Notes: generated by a model from the sequence alone, not told the origin. 29,517 bases of DNA from Mannheimia sp041807705 (GCF_041807705.1 NZ_JBGTYY010000027.1:1-29517), one strand, 5' to 3'. Shown: positions 14,848 through 24,160, counted from the stretch's first letter. Numbers and translations are program-made.

Positions 14848-16086
14848 TTATTTACTGAAATCGTACTCTGCAAATTTGTTACTAATTCCGATAACCACTT
14901 TCGCCGCTTTTTCCATTGTATCTACCGAGATAAATTCAAAACGCCCGTGAAAATTTTCGCCACCCGTGAATAAATTCGGACAAGGTAAGCCCATAAATGA
15001 CAGGCGAGAACCGTCCGTACCACCCCGAATTGGCTCTAAATTCGGCTCAATGCCCAGCTCTCGTATCGCTTGTTCAGCAATCTCAATTAAGTACGGATAG
15101 TCGTTTAGCACCTCACGCATATTGCGATACTGCTCTATAATCTCGACCTTGCCACAATTCTCGCCGTAAGTTTTTTGCATTTCCGCCATCGTGTCGGTTA
15201 GCATTTTGCCGAATGTTGCCAGCTCATCACGGTCGAAACTGCGGAGAATGTAACGCACCTCAGCGTGATCAATGCATCCCTCAATATCGTGCAACATAAT
15301 AAAACCTTCACGATGTTCGCTGGTTGCCGGTGTTAAATGTGGCGGCAAGCGGTGCTGGAACTCACACGCACGCTCTAAGGCGTTGATCATCTTGCCTTTT
15401 GCCGTGCCGGGGTGAACACTACGCCCGAAAAAAGTAACTACAGCGGCATCAGCATTGAAATTCTCATACTGCAACTCGCCCAACGGACCGCCGTCCAGCG
15501 TAAACGCCACATCAGCCCCAAAGGTTTTCACATCAAAATGATCCACTCCACGCCCGATCTCTTCATCGGTGGTAAAGCCGACCCGAATTTTGCCGTGCGG
15601 AATCTGCGGATTGGCTTGCAAGTATTCAATCGCAGAGAGAATAATCGCAATGCCCGATTTATCGTCTGCACCTAAAAGGCTTGTACCGTCTGTGGTCACG
15701 AGCGTATCGCCAATCAGCTTGTTCAAATTCGGGAAATCGTTCGGCGAGAGTGTATCGCCACTGCCGTTTAACACAATATCGCCACCTTGATAGTTTTGAA
15801 TTACCTGTGGCTTAACGTTCTTACCATTAAAATCAGGCGAAGTATCAACGTGAGCAATTAATCCCAACACAGGAATAGATTTTTCAGTATTGGCAGGCAA
15901 CGAGGCAAATAGATAGCCATTTGGGTCAAGAAAAATCTCTGTCAGCCCCATTGTTTCCACTTCGGCTTTCAGCAGATGAAGCAGATCCCTCTGTTGTGGC
16001 GAACTCGGCACACTTTCGCTTTTTGGATCGGAGGTGGTGTAGATTTGAGTATAGCGTAAAAGGCGCTCTAATAATTTTTGTTTCAT
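14848..16086 (-). CDS. pepT: Peptidase T (tripeptide aminopeptidase)
   Basis: Cytoplasmic dizinc M20-family aminopeptidase that releases the N-terminal residue of tripeptides; 412 residues, the usual length. Metal and catalytic sites are visible: H79 and D81 (LIAHVDTSPD), bridging Asp at 141-142 (LLGADDKSG), the general base/ligand pair E175-E176 (FTTDEEIGRG), D198 (FTLDGG) and the C-terminal His in GGENFHGRFEF. It lies 69 bases downstream of mfd in the same direction, separated by an inverted uptake-signal hairpin that may terminate mfd transcripts. Confidence 0.97.
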   Translation of the reverse strand: MKQKLLERLLRYTQIYTTSDPKSESVPSSPQQRDLLHLLKAEVETMGLTEIFLDPNGYLFASLPANTEKSIPVLGLIAHVDTSPDFNGKNVKPQVIQNYQGGDIVLNGSGDTLSPNDFPNLNKLIGDTLVTTDGTSLLGADDKSGIAIILSAIEYLQANPQIPHGKIRVGFTTDEEIGRGVDHFDVKTFGADVAFTLDGGPLGELQYENFNADAAVVTFFGRSVHPGTAKGKMINALERACEFQHRLPPHLTPATSEHREGFIMLHDIEGCIDHAEVRYILRSFDRDELATFGKMLTDTMAEMQKTYGENCGKVEIIEQYRNMREVLNDYPYLIEIAEQAIRELGIEPNLEPIRGGTDGSRLSFMGLPCPNLFTGGENFHGRFEFISVDTMEKAAKVVIGISNKFAEYDFSK

Positions 16087-16101
16087 AGTCTTCCCTAAAT
16101 A

Positions 16102-16149
16102 TCAAGCGGTCAAAATTTGGTAAAATTTTACCGAAAATTGACCGCTTGT
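16102..16149. terminator. Inverted uptake-signal pair forming a long hairpin (mfd terminator)
   Basis: CAAGCGGTCAA (16103-16113) and TTGACCGCTTG (16138-16148) pair over 11 bp, and the interior holds a second palindrome, GGTAAAATTTTACC. One arm is an exact uptake core (16141-16149) and the other lacks only the first base of the core. It lies in the gap after the mfd stop. Paired uptake signals acting as terminators are known in naturally competent bacteria. Confidence 0.75.
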
Positions 16150-16155
16150 CGAGAG

Positions 16156-19100
16156 CTAGACTACCAGCTTATCAATTAAGTCCGTCACAAACTCCAACCG
16201 TGCTTTATTCTCTTCCAACGCCAACTTAAAGCGGAATTTCACCGTCCCTTCAAAACTATACACCGCAGGTTGTTTTTGGATAAGCTGAATAAACTTCATC
16301 GGATCTAGCTGGGCGGTCGGTTTAAATTCCAAGTAACCTCCATTGATCCCCGCATCAATTTTCTTCAAGCCAAACGGTTCGGCGGCTAGACGAAGTTGCG
16401 TAATTTGGAACAGGTTTTTGGTTGCCTCTGGGAGCAAGCCGAAGCGGTCGATCAGCTCTACTTTGAGATCATTCAAAGCTTGCAGATTTTCACTGCTTGC
16501 AATCCGCTTGTAGAACGATAAACGCATATTCACATCAGGCAAGTAATCATCAGGGATTAACGCCGGCACTCGTAGCTCAATCTCCACTTGGTTTTGGGTG
16601 ATTTCATCAAAGGTTGGTTCACGCCCTTCTTGCAAGGCTTTCATCGCATTTTCGAGCAAATCCATATAGAGCGAAAAGCCGATACTCTCAATCTGTCCGC
16701 TCTGCTCACTGCCCAATAATTCGCCTGCTCCACGAATTTCTAAATCGTGGGTGGCGAGGGCAAAACCTGCCCCGAGATTGTCGATGGTACTCATCGCCTC
16801 CAAGCGTTGTTCCGCATCTTTGGTGAGCGTTTTCGGCGGTGGGGTGAGCATATAGGCATAGGCTTGATGGTGCGAACGCCCCACCCGTCCACGCAGTTGG
16901 TGAAGCTGTGCCAAGCCGAATTTGTCCGCCCGTTCAATGATAATCGTATTGGCGGTCGGCACATCAATCCCCGTTTCAATAATGGTCGAACACACCAGCA
17001 AGTTAAAGCGTTGGTGATAGAAATCGCTCATCACTCGTTCCAATTCCCGCTCTCGCATTTGTCCGTGCCCGATCACCACTCGAGCTTCCGGCACTAACTC
17101 CGCCAATTTTTCCGCACAGTTTTCAATGGTTGCCACATCATTATGCAGATAGTAAACCTGCCCGCCACGCAAGATTTCACGCAGGATTGCCTCACGGATC
17201 ACCGCTTCGTCTTTTTGGCGAACGAAAGTTTTAATGCTCAGACGGCGAGCCGGCGGGCTGGCGATAATTGAGAGATCCCGCATTCCGTTGAGTGCCATAT
17301 TCAGCGTTCTTGGAATTGGCGTGGCGGTTAGCGTCAAAATATCGACATTCGCCCGCAGTTGCTTGATTTTCTCTTTTTGACGCACGCCGAAACGATGTTC
17401 TTCATCAATCACCAGCAAGCCGAGATCACGGAAGGCGACATCATCTTGCAGCAACTTGTGCGTGCCGACCAGAATATCAACCTTGCCTTCCGCCACTTTT
17501 TCCAGAATCGCTTTCTGCTCTTTGGCGGTTTTGAAGCGAGAAAGCACCTCAACATTCACAGGATAATTGGCAAAGCGGTCTTTGAAATTTTCATAATGCT
17601 GTTGAGCTAAGAGAGTAGTCGGGGCGAGAATCGTCACTTGCTTGTGGTTCATCACCGCCAAGAAAGTGGCTCGAATTGCCACTTCGGTTTTGCCAAAGCC
17701 GACATCGCCGCAAACCAGTCTGTCCATTGCTTTCGGTTGGCACATATCGCTAATCACCGCATTGATGGCAATTTTCTGATCGTCCGTTTCTTCATATGGG
17801 AACGAGGCACTGAATTGGTCGAACTCCGCCTTATCATACTTGAACGCAAAGCCGGTTTGGCTCTCCCTTTTCGCATAGACATCAAGCAATTCCGCCGCCA
17901 CATCTCGGATCTTCTCTGCGGCTTTCTGGCGGGTTTTCGCCCACGCCTCGCTGCCTAATTTGTGCAACGGTGCAGTTTCGTCCGCGCCGCCGATATAACG
18001 GCTAATTAAATGCAAAGAGGCAACAGGCACATAGAGCTTGGCATCGTTAGCGTAATGCAACACTAGATATTCCGCTTTCATTCCGCCCGCATCTAGTACA
18101 GTTAAACCACCATAACGCCCCACGCCGTTTTCCAAATGCACCACCGCTTGCCCGATTTTCAGCTCGGCAAGGTTGCGGATCAGCGTGTCGGGATTAACCG
18201 TTTTGCGGTTTTTCTCGTGGCGTTTTTGTTGGACTTTTTCGCCGAGTAGGTCGGTTTCGCAGATGATGGCAAGGTTACGGGCGGGCACAGGACCCGCCCC
18301 TACATTTTCATTATCGTTTTCAGCCTCATTGCCCAATTCATTATCGTAGGGGGGGGCCCCGTGCCCGCCTGTTTCCACCACAAAACCCTGATCAAGCGGT
18401 GAAATAATCAGGGAAAATGGCAGACCTTGTGCTTCATCTAATGAATTGACCTGCTTCGGCTTTACCCCAATCGGGGCAAGCAGATCCAAAAGCGTTTCCC
18501 GCCGCCCCTCGCTTTCCACCGAAAACAGAATGTTACCCTTAAATTTTTGGCGGAACTGTTGGAACAAGGCAAACGGCTCTTTTGCTCCCGATTGAATGGC
18601 AAGTTCAGGCAAGTTTGCCACATTTGCATTCATTTTCGCTGCAGATTTACGGATTTTCTCCGAAGTTATCGTCAATCTTGGATAACCTTTCAGCCAGCGA
18701 TTAACCTCATCAATCGCAAACCAGAGATCGCTCGGCGGTAACAGTGGACGCATTGGATCGACTCGACGGCTTTCATAACGATTTTGCGTATCCTGTTGAA
18801 ATTGTTCGGCTTTTTGTTGAATTTCAGCGGAAGTGATAAACAGCGTATTTTGCGGAAAGTAGTCAAACAGGCTCGCCATTTCGGTAAAGAACAGCGGTTG
18901 CCAGTATTCGATCCCCGCATTTAAAATCCCTTTGCTGACCTGCTGATAGATATGCTCTGGCTCACGGCGGATCTCTCCGAATGTTTCACGGAATTTGGTA
19001 CGAAAATGCTCGATCCCATTGCTATCGGTCGGGAACTCGTGGGCAGGCAATAAATTGATTTCGGCAATTTCGGCTTTGGTGCGTTGGTTATCCACATCAA

Positions 19101-19689
19101 AGGTGCGGATAGAATCAATTTCATCATCGAAAAAATCCAAGCGGAACGGTTCGTTCGCACCCATCGGGTAGAGGTCTAGAATTGAGCCACGCACCGCATA
19201 TTCGCCATATTCCAGCACCTGATCCACCGCTCGATAACCGGCATTTTCCAGTTGTAAACGCAAGTTTTGAATCGAAAAGCGATCGCCTTTTTTAATCAGC
19301 AACACATTGTTGGCAAGGTAGCTCGGTGGGCAGACTTTCTGCATTAAGGTATTGATCGGCAAAAGAAAAATCTGCTTTCTGCCTTGTTGTAGCTCGAACA
19401 GGGCTGAAAGGCGGGCGGAGATAATATCTTGGTGAGGCGAGAAATTATCATACGGCAAGGTTTCCCAGTCGGGGAAAAGTTGCACGGGTAATTTGGCAAA
19501 CTGCGGCAGTGATTTTTCTAACCGTAGAGCGGTGCGGGTATCAGGCGTAACCACCACAGTTAAGCCGTTAAACTGTTGAGCGGCTTGGCTAATCGCCAGC
19601 GTATCGGAATGCCCGACCAAATTGCCAAGCGTTTGATGATCTTGAAAATTGCCGTCTATTTGCGGCAAAGAGAAGGAAATTAAAGACAT
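16156..19689 (-). CDS. mfd: Transcription-repair coupling factor Mfd, with repeat-derived insertion
   Basis: DNA translocase that removes RNA polymerase stalled at lesions and recruits UvrA. The UvrB-like N-terminal part is at 1-350, the RNA polymerase-interacting region near 500-570 (RNLAELKIGQAVVHLENGVG), helicase motif I GDVGFGKTE at 661-669, DEEH box in 'LLVIDEEHRFG', motif VI 'QLRGRVGRS', and the C-terminal D7 domain. Length is 1177 residues, about 30 more than the E. coli protein. The surplus is residues about 440-471 (GGHGAPPYDN... VGAGPVPAR), encoded by a palindromic repeat inserted in frame between the N-terminal part and the polymerase-interacting region. All helicase motifs remain intact, so the protein is probably functional. 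An eight-C run lies inside the insertion. Confidence 0.97.
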   Translation of the reverse strand: MSLISFSLPQIDGNFQDHQTLGNLVGHSDTLAISQAAQQFNGLTVVVTPDTRTALRLEKSLPQFAKLPVQLFPDWETLPYDNFSPHQDIISARLSALFELQQGRKQIFLLPINTLMQKVCPPSYLANNVLLIKKGDRFSIQNLRLQLENAGYRAVDQVLEYGEYAVRGSILDLYPMGANEPFRLDFFDDEIDSIRTFDVDNQRTKAEIAEINLLPAHEFPTDSNGIEHFRTKFRETFGEIRREPEHIYQQVSKGILNAGIEYWQPLFFTEMASLFDYFPQNTLFITSAEIQQKAEQFQQDTQNRYESRRVDPMRPLLPPSDLWFAIDEVNRWLKGYPRLTITSEKIRKSAAKMNANVANLPELAIQSGAKEPFALFQQFRQKFKGNILFSVESEGRRETLLDLLAPIGVKPKQVNSLDEAQGLPFSLIISPLDQGFVVETGGHGAPPYDNELGNEAENDNENVGAGPVPARNLAIICETDLLGEKVQQKRHEKNRKTVNPDTLIRNLAELKIGQAVVHLENGVGRYGGLTVLDAGGMKAEYLVLHYANDAKLYVPVASLHLISRYIGGADETAPLHKLGSEAWAKTRQKAAEKIRDVAAELLDVYAKRESQTGFAFKYDKAEFDQFSASFPYEETDDQKIAINAVISDMCQPKAMDRLVCGDVGFGKTEVAIRATFLAVMNHKQVTILAPTTLLAQQHYENFKDRFANYPVNVEVLSRFKTAKEQKAILEKVAEGKVDILVGTHKLLQDDVAFRDLGLLVIDEEHRFGVRQKEKIKQLRANVDILTLTATPIPRTLNMALNGMRDLSIIASPPARRLSIKTFVRQKDEAVIREAILREILRGGQVYYLHNDVATIENCAEKLAELVPEARVVIGHGQMRERELERVMSDFYHQRFNLLVCSTIIETGIDVPTANTIIIERADKFGLAQLHQLRGRVGRSHHQAYAYMLTPPPKTLTKDAEQRLEAMSTIDNLGAGFALATHDLEIRGAGELLGSEQSGQIESIGFSLYMDLLENAMKALQEGREPTFDEITQNQVEIELRVPALIPDDYLPDVNMRLSFYKRIASSENLQALNDLKVELIDRFGLLPEATKNLFQITQLRLAAEPFGLKKIDAGINGGYLEFKPTAQLDPMKFIQLIQKQPAVYSFEGTVKFRFKLALEENKARLEFVTDLIDKLVV
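18280..18369. repeat. GC-rich palindromic repeat, copy B, inside mfd
   Basis: Arms 18280-18302 and 18347-18369 are reverse complements with 3 mismatches in 23. They flank 44 bases in which TTCATTATCG occurs twice. On the coding strand one arm reads as VGAGPVPA and the other as GGHGAPPY. The length keeps the mfd frame. A G8 run (plus 18349-18356) is in one arm. Confidence 0.8.
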
Positions 19690-19848
19690 ACGAGCGGTCT
19701 GTTTTTGATAAAAAATTGCAAATTGGCTCTAGTTTACTAAAGCAGGCTGGATTGTGCAAAATTAGATGAGAAATTACAGCATTCAGATCCATTAATTAAA
19801 ATTTCTGATAGAATAAATCCCCTTTTTAATTTTAACCCGAATAATATT

Positions 19849-21066
19849 ATGAAAAATAAAATTTTAGGAAGTGCATTAATGATTGCAGGCACTACCATTG
19901 GTGCAGGAATGCTGGCAATGCCACTTACCTCTGCCGGAATGGGGTTCGGTGCAACGGCATTACTCTTAGTCGGATTATGGGCTTTATTAGCCTACACCGG
20001 TTTATTATTTATGGAAGTGTATCAAACCGCTCCGCAAAAAGATGTTGGAGTGGCAAGCCTTGCCGAACAATACTTTGGCTTAATCGGGCGTGTATTAGCC
20101 ACTTTCAGCTTGCTCGTACTACTTTATGCCCTACTTGCGGCTTATATTACCGGCGGTGGCTCACTGTTAGCCGGTGTAATGCCTGAAATTGCAGATGCTG
20201 ATATGAAACTTAAAATTAGTATTTTAATCTTTACTGCGGTATTAGGAACATTTGTTGTAGTCGGAGTGAAATCTGTTGATGGCTTAACTCGAGTGCTATT
20301 TATCGGTAAGATCATTGCCTTTATCGCTGTATTATTAATGATGTTACCTAAAGCAAAATTAGAAAATTTAACAGCAATTCCATTAGATAATTTATTAGTC
20401 ATTTCTGCTGTGCCGATTTTCTTCACGGCATTTGGTTTCCACGTTATTATGGGAACAATTAACAGTTATTTAGATGCAGATATCGGCAAAATTCGTAAAT
20501 CCATTTATATTGGTACAGCTATTCCGTTAGTAGCTTATTTATTATGGCAATTAGCGACTCACGGTGTATTAAGCCAAAACGAATTTACCACTATTTTGGC
20601 TCAAGACCCAACCTTAAATGGTTTAGTTACTGCAACCAGCCAAATTACAGGTAGCACAATTTTAGGCGAAATGGTGCGTTTATTCTCTGTGCTTGCATTA
20701 ATTACTTCTTTCTTAGGTGTATCAATGGGTATTTTTGAAGGCGTAGGCGATTTATTAAAACGTTTGAATTTACCAACTAACCGCTTATGGCTAACAATTG
20801 CAACCTTCACACCCCCACTCTTATTTGCGTTGTTCTATCCAGATGGCTTTATTATGGCGTTAGGTTATGCAGGTTTATTATTTGCTTTCTACGGTATGAT
20901 TTTACCTATTGGCTTAGCATGGAAAGCTCGCAGCCAACACCCAAATCTGCCTTATCGTGTAATTGGTGGTAATGTAGCGTTAGTCATTGCCTTAATTGCT
21001 GGTATTTGCATTATGGTTATTCCATTTTTAATTCAGCTAGGTTATTTACCGCAGGCTGTGGGTTAA
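19849..21066 (+). CDS. tyrP: Aromatic amino acid permease, TyrP-like
   Basis: Integral membrane transporter of 405 residues with about 11 hydrophobic segments, of the hydroxy/aromatic amino acid permease family. The N-terminal 'ALMIAGTTIGAGMLAMPL' is the family's substrate-site unwound helix. 'FFTAFGFHVIMGTINSYL' and 'SFLGVSMGIFEGVGDLL' match the TyrP/Mtr/TnaB group. Closest by eye to TyrP, a proton-driven tyrosine importer; tryptophan transport is possible. No clear Shine-Dalgarno precedes the ATG (only an AT-rich leader). It is monocistronic with a strong hairpin after the stop. Confidence 0.9.
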   Translation: MKNKILGSALMIAGTTIGAGMLAMPLTSAGMGFGATALLLVGLWALLAYTGLLFMEVYQTAPQKDVGVASLAEQYFGLIGRVLATFSLLVLLYALLAAYITGGGSLLAGVMPEIADADMKLKISILIFTAVLGTFVVVGVKSVDGLTRVLFIGKIIAFIAVLLMMLPKAKLENLTAIPLDNLLVISAVPIFFTAFGFHVIMGTINSYLDADIGKIRKSIYIGTAIPLVAYLLWQLATHGVLSQNEFTTILAQDPTLNGLVTATSQITGSTILGEMVRLFSVLALITSFLGVSMGIFEGVGDLLKRLNLPTNRLWLTIATFTPPLLFALFYPDGFIMALGYAGLLFAFYGMILPIGLAWKARSQHPNLPYRVIGGNVALVIALIAGICIMVIPFLIQLGYLPQAVG

Positions 21067-21075
21067 TAAACTTAT

Positions 21076-21101
21076 AAAGGCTACGATAAATCGTAGCCTT
21101 T
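21076..21101. terminator. Bidirectional terminator between tyrP and hutX
   Basis: AAAGGCTACGA (21076-21086) and TCGTAGCCTTT (21091-21101) form a perfect 11-bp stem with loop TAAA between convergent genes. Confidence 0.85.
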
Positions 21102-21103
21102 AT

Positions 21104-21112
21104 ACAAGCGGT
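21104..21112 (+). repeat. DNA uptake signal core (ACAAGCGGT)
   Basis: Exact core directly after the tyrP terminator, followed by TAAATTTG. A second hairpin, GCTAAATT/AATTTAGC (21122-21141), follows and reaches into the hutX 3' end. Confidence 0.85.
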
Positions 21113-21136
21113 TAAATTTGAGCTAAATTTTGCAAT

Positions 21137-21643
21137 TTAGCCGATCAATTTATATAACGCTCTGATTTGATCTTCTTTTAATGCACTACCTACTTTTTCT
21201 CGACCAACAAAAATCTTAAACATCGCATTGCCTTTTTTGTTGATAAATACCAACGAAACTGTGCGTTTTCCCATAAATGGTCGATCAAGTAAGTATATTT
21301 TGGCACAATTTTCATAACGTAAATGCCCTTGTAAACCACCACTTTCTTTGTGTTCAAAATTGTAAAATCCACGAGAAATTGAACCGCTTGGTAATTTGCC
21401 AACAAATTCAATAATGGTATCTTCCGTATGTGAAATAAAGGTAATTGCATCGTCCCATTCGTGAATTTCTTGCAGAATTTCAGCAAAACGCTCCCCATTT
21501 GTTACTTTAAGCATATTCGATGGTAGGCTAAGCATTACTTCTTCCAACGAACATTGATATTTCGAGGCTACCATCTCTAAAATTTGTCCTGGATTTTCAT
21601 TTAATTCATTGCGTAGAGCGGTTTGTTGTTCTAGTGATAACAT
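21137..21643 (-). CDS. hutX: Haem utilisation carrier protein HutX
   Basis: Cytoplasmic haem carrier of the ChuX/HutX family, 168 residues: 'LEMVASKYQCSLEEVMLSLP' near the N-terminus, 'GERFAEILQEIHEWDDAITFISHT' in the middle, then 'GFYNFEHKESGGLQGHL' and 'KIFVGREKVGSALKEDQIRALYKLI' at the end. In Vibrio, HutX hands haem to HutZ, whose gene is also in this locus. AAGGAGG lies at a good distance before the ATG. The gene is 44 bases downstream of the receptor gene in the same direction. A small hairpin (AGAGC/GCTCT, 21664-21679) in the gap might tune the level relative to the receptor. Confidence 0.92.
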   Translation of the reverse strand: MLSLEQQTALRNELNENPGQILEMVASKYQCSLEEVMLSLPSNMLKVTNGERFAEILQEIHEWDDAITFISHTEDTIIEFVGKLPSGSISRGFYNFEHKESGGLQGHLRYENCAKIYLLDRPFMGKRTVSLVFINKKGNAMFKIFVGREKVGSALKEDQIRALYKLIG

Positions 21644-21687
21644 AAATTCCTCCTTAAGAAAATAGAGCCTTGAAGCTCTCTAAATAA

Positions 21688-24111
21688 TTAGAAGTGGTAC
21701 TCAAAATTTGCTGAAAAATTTCGTCCTGGTTCGTAGTAGCGTTGCAAGCCAGGATAACCTCCATATTTATAGTTTTCACGGACACCCACCGAATTTACAA
21801 CGCCGCCTGTTGTATTTAAACCTCGCAATGTATCCCAAGTGTGATATTTACGGTTAAGCAAATTGTAAACACCTGCACGCAAAGTGATATTTTCTGTTGG
21901 CTTATAAAAACCGTATAAATCTACAATAAAAGCTTTAGCATTTAAGTGCTTCCATTCATCTAAACCTGTTTCGTGAGAATATTCAGCGCAGCGAGTCTCA
22001 TATTCACTTCCCCAGTATGGATAATAAGGATTTAGGGTTTTCTGCTCTTTCACACATTTTTCAGGTAACGTTTTCAAATATTTTGCCTCTTTAGCCTTTT
22101 TCGCACCTAAGAATGTTAAACGAGAAAATATTCCCCATTTGCCTTCTGGTTGCTCATAATCTAAACCAATAACAGCTTTAATTGGCTGAATAGAAAGTAA
22201 ATCTGCTCCATTTGACATATTCCCCTTGCTATAACCTAATGAACCAAATAGCTTCCAACCTTCAGAAATAGATATAGCAGAATTTAAATTCCATTTTCCT
22301 GTTACCTCTACCCCATAGATTTTCGCAGAGTCAATATTTTGCATTTGTTGAACAGGCCGCCAAAATTCTTTGCCATAAGCACGATAGACATCCCAAGTTT
22401 CTTGCTCCCATAGAAAATCTTTATATTTTGTATGGTGTAAATTTACAGAAAATTGCCCCGCATTGCCTTGCCCCTGCAAACTTAAATTTTGAGTTAAGCT
22501 ACGTTCTGCTTTTAAGTTGGGATTTGACATCCACGCCCCTGCGGCATTATCTCGATAATCGAAATACATTTCTGATGCGTTTGGTATGCGAAAGCCTGTT
22601 CCGATGTTATAAGCAACTTTCCAAATATCAGTAACTTGCTTTTCTAAACCTGCAACCCAAGTCATTTGGTTAAATTTAGCATTCTCGGTTTTTACACAAT
22701 TTCGACATTCTAAGCCCCTAAGATCTCTTTGTTTATATTTCGCCCAATCATAACGAATGCCTATTTTTGCGTTCCAGTTATTTGTAAGGTCTATACTATC
22801 TTGTAATGATAAATAATGTAGCTTACTTTTAATTGGGTGCATCATTGTTGAATTCGGTAAATGAGTCCAAGCACCAGATACATAAACTGAATCTTTATGT
22901 AGAACATCAAAATTTCTTTGTGCTGTTGAAGCCTTGAGGGAAAATTGATGCGTTGATTTACCTAATGCTAAAAGTTGGCTATCTAAACGAAGGTTTAAGC
23001 GTTTTAATTCTATACTAAAAATACGAATATCAGTATCACTAGGTGTTCTTTGTTGAGCAGGACTCCATTCAGTTGCTGCCTCTGCACGCTTTCCTTCATA
23101 GTTATAAGCTGATGTTTCTGTCTTTTGGTAATCAAGATCCGTTTTTACTAAAGCAATCCATTTAGACTCTGGGAAAAACTCATAAAAGGCATTCACTGTA
23201 TCACGCTTACTACGATCTTCTGCCTCACGCCAATATGAGCTTAAATAAACAGCGGAATCCTCAATAATGTAATTTGTGTTATTTTGGCCGCTGTATGATA
23301 TACCAATGCGATGCTTATCATTAAAACGGTAAGCAAATTTTGCTAAGTAACTGTGATGTTTATGCGTAGAATCATCTGGTGTTTGTTTACTGCTGCCAAT
23401 AGTTCGGGTGTGTAACGCATCTTCGGGAATTGTATAACCACCTGCACTTTCCATTTCGTGTCCATAACGATTTGAGTAAACTAATACGGCTTCTGCTTGT
23501 TCCCCTAAATAGCCAATACCGAGTGTATTTACCCATTCATTATTGCGTGTAGCATAACCTGTGCGATAAAAAGCACCGAATTTATTGCTATCACGAACAA
23601 TATCATAAGCCTCAAGTGTTCGATAATTAACACCACCGCCTAAATGCCCACTACCTTGATTGAAAGAATCAGCCCCTTTTGATACTTCAATGGTTCGAGC
23701 TAATTCAGGATCAATAGATTGACGAGATGTATTTAAATTACCATAACGTTTATAAAGTGAATTCTCTTCTGAATCAGGTAATGCAATGCCATCAATACTA
23801 ACTCCAACGCGATTGTCCTCCACACCACGAATAGCAAATCCTTTTTGATGTCTCCCTTGATTTACAATACCAACATCAGGGCTATAGCGAACTAAATCTC
23901 GATTATTTTGAATAAGTTCTTGTTGGATCGCTTCTTTCGATTTTTGCTCTGAGGAGGCTTTAACATTTTCTTGAGCAACCACACTCACTTCAGATAATTC
24001 AGCAATGATCTCTTTCGCATATAAAGTTTGCGACAGTAAAATACTATTTATGCTTAAAGCCAGCAGGCTCAAATTGAACTTATGCTGGTTCCCTAAATAA
24101 TTAATAAACAA
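21688..24111 (-). CDS. TonB-dependent haemoglobin/haem receptor (HmbR-like)
   Basis: Outer-membrane TonB-dependent receptor of about 807 residues, ending in the barrel signature GRNFSANFEYHF with terminal Phe. A plug domain is present ('QKGFAIRGVEDNRVGVSIDGIALPD', 'SKGADSFNQGSGHLGGGVNYRTL'). The haem-receptor motifs appear as FRIP (variant of FRAP) in 'GTGFRIPNASEMYF' and NPNL in 'SNPNLKAERS'. Two cysteine pairs (ECRNC; KC...RC) may form loop disulfides. I place the start at TTG 24111 because AAGGAG lies 7 bases upstream and a signal peptide ending LSQTLYA follows. A TTG at 24168 would need a 19-residue extension with no ribosome site. It resembles HmbR more than HgpA (no CCAA tract). Confidence 0.9.
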   Translation of the reverse strand: MFINYLGNQHKFNLSLLALSINSILLSQTLYAKEIIAELSEVSVVAQENVKASSEQKSKEAIQQELIQNNRDLVRYSPDVGIVNQGRHQKGFAIRGVEDNRVGVSIDGIALPDSEENSLYKRYGNLNTSRQSIDPELARTIEVSKGADSFNQGSGHLGGGVNYRTLEAYDIVRDSNKFGAFYRTGYATRNNEWVNTLGIGYLGEQAEAVLVYSNRYGHEMESAGGYTIPEDALHTRTIGSSKQTPDDSTHKHHSYLAKFAYRFNDKHRIGISYSGQNNTNYIIEDSAVYLSSYWREAEDRSKRDTVNAFYEFFPESKWIALVKTDLDYQKTETSAYNYEGKRAEAATEWSPAQQRTPSDTDIRIFSIELKRLNLRLDSQLLALGKSTHQFSLKASTAQRNFDVLHKDSVYVSGAWTHLPNSTMMHPIKSKLHYLSLQDSIDLTNNWNAKIGIRYDWAKYKQRDLRGLECRNCVKTENAKFNQMTWVAGLEKQVTDIWKVAYNIGTGFRIPNASEMYFDYRDNAAGAWMSNPNLKAERSLTQNLSLQGQGNAGQFSVNLHHTKYKDFLWEQETWDVYRAYGKEFWRPVQQMQNIDSAKIYGVEVTGKWNLNSAISISEGWKLFGSLGYSKGNMSNGADLLSIQPIKAVIGLDYEQPEGKWGIFSRLTFLGAKKAKEAKYLKTLPEKCVKEQKTLNPYYPYWGSEYETRCAEYSHETGLDEWKHLNAKAFIVDLYGFYKPTENITLRAGVYNLLNRKYHTWDTLRGLNTTGGVVNSVGVRENYKYGGYPGLQRYYEPGRNFSANFEYHF

Positions 24112-24160
24112 AATCGTTCTCCTTAAGTAAATACGAATCAATTTTTTATTGATTAAAAGT

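Noticed and set aside
15412..15790. Plus-strand open frames opposite pepT
   Set aside because: Antisense shadows of conserved pepT codons with no independent support.
18280..18369. Intein or insertion sequence within mfd
   Set aside because: Only about 90 bases, with no splicing motifs or transposase; a palindromic repeat explains it.
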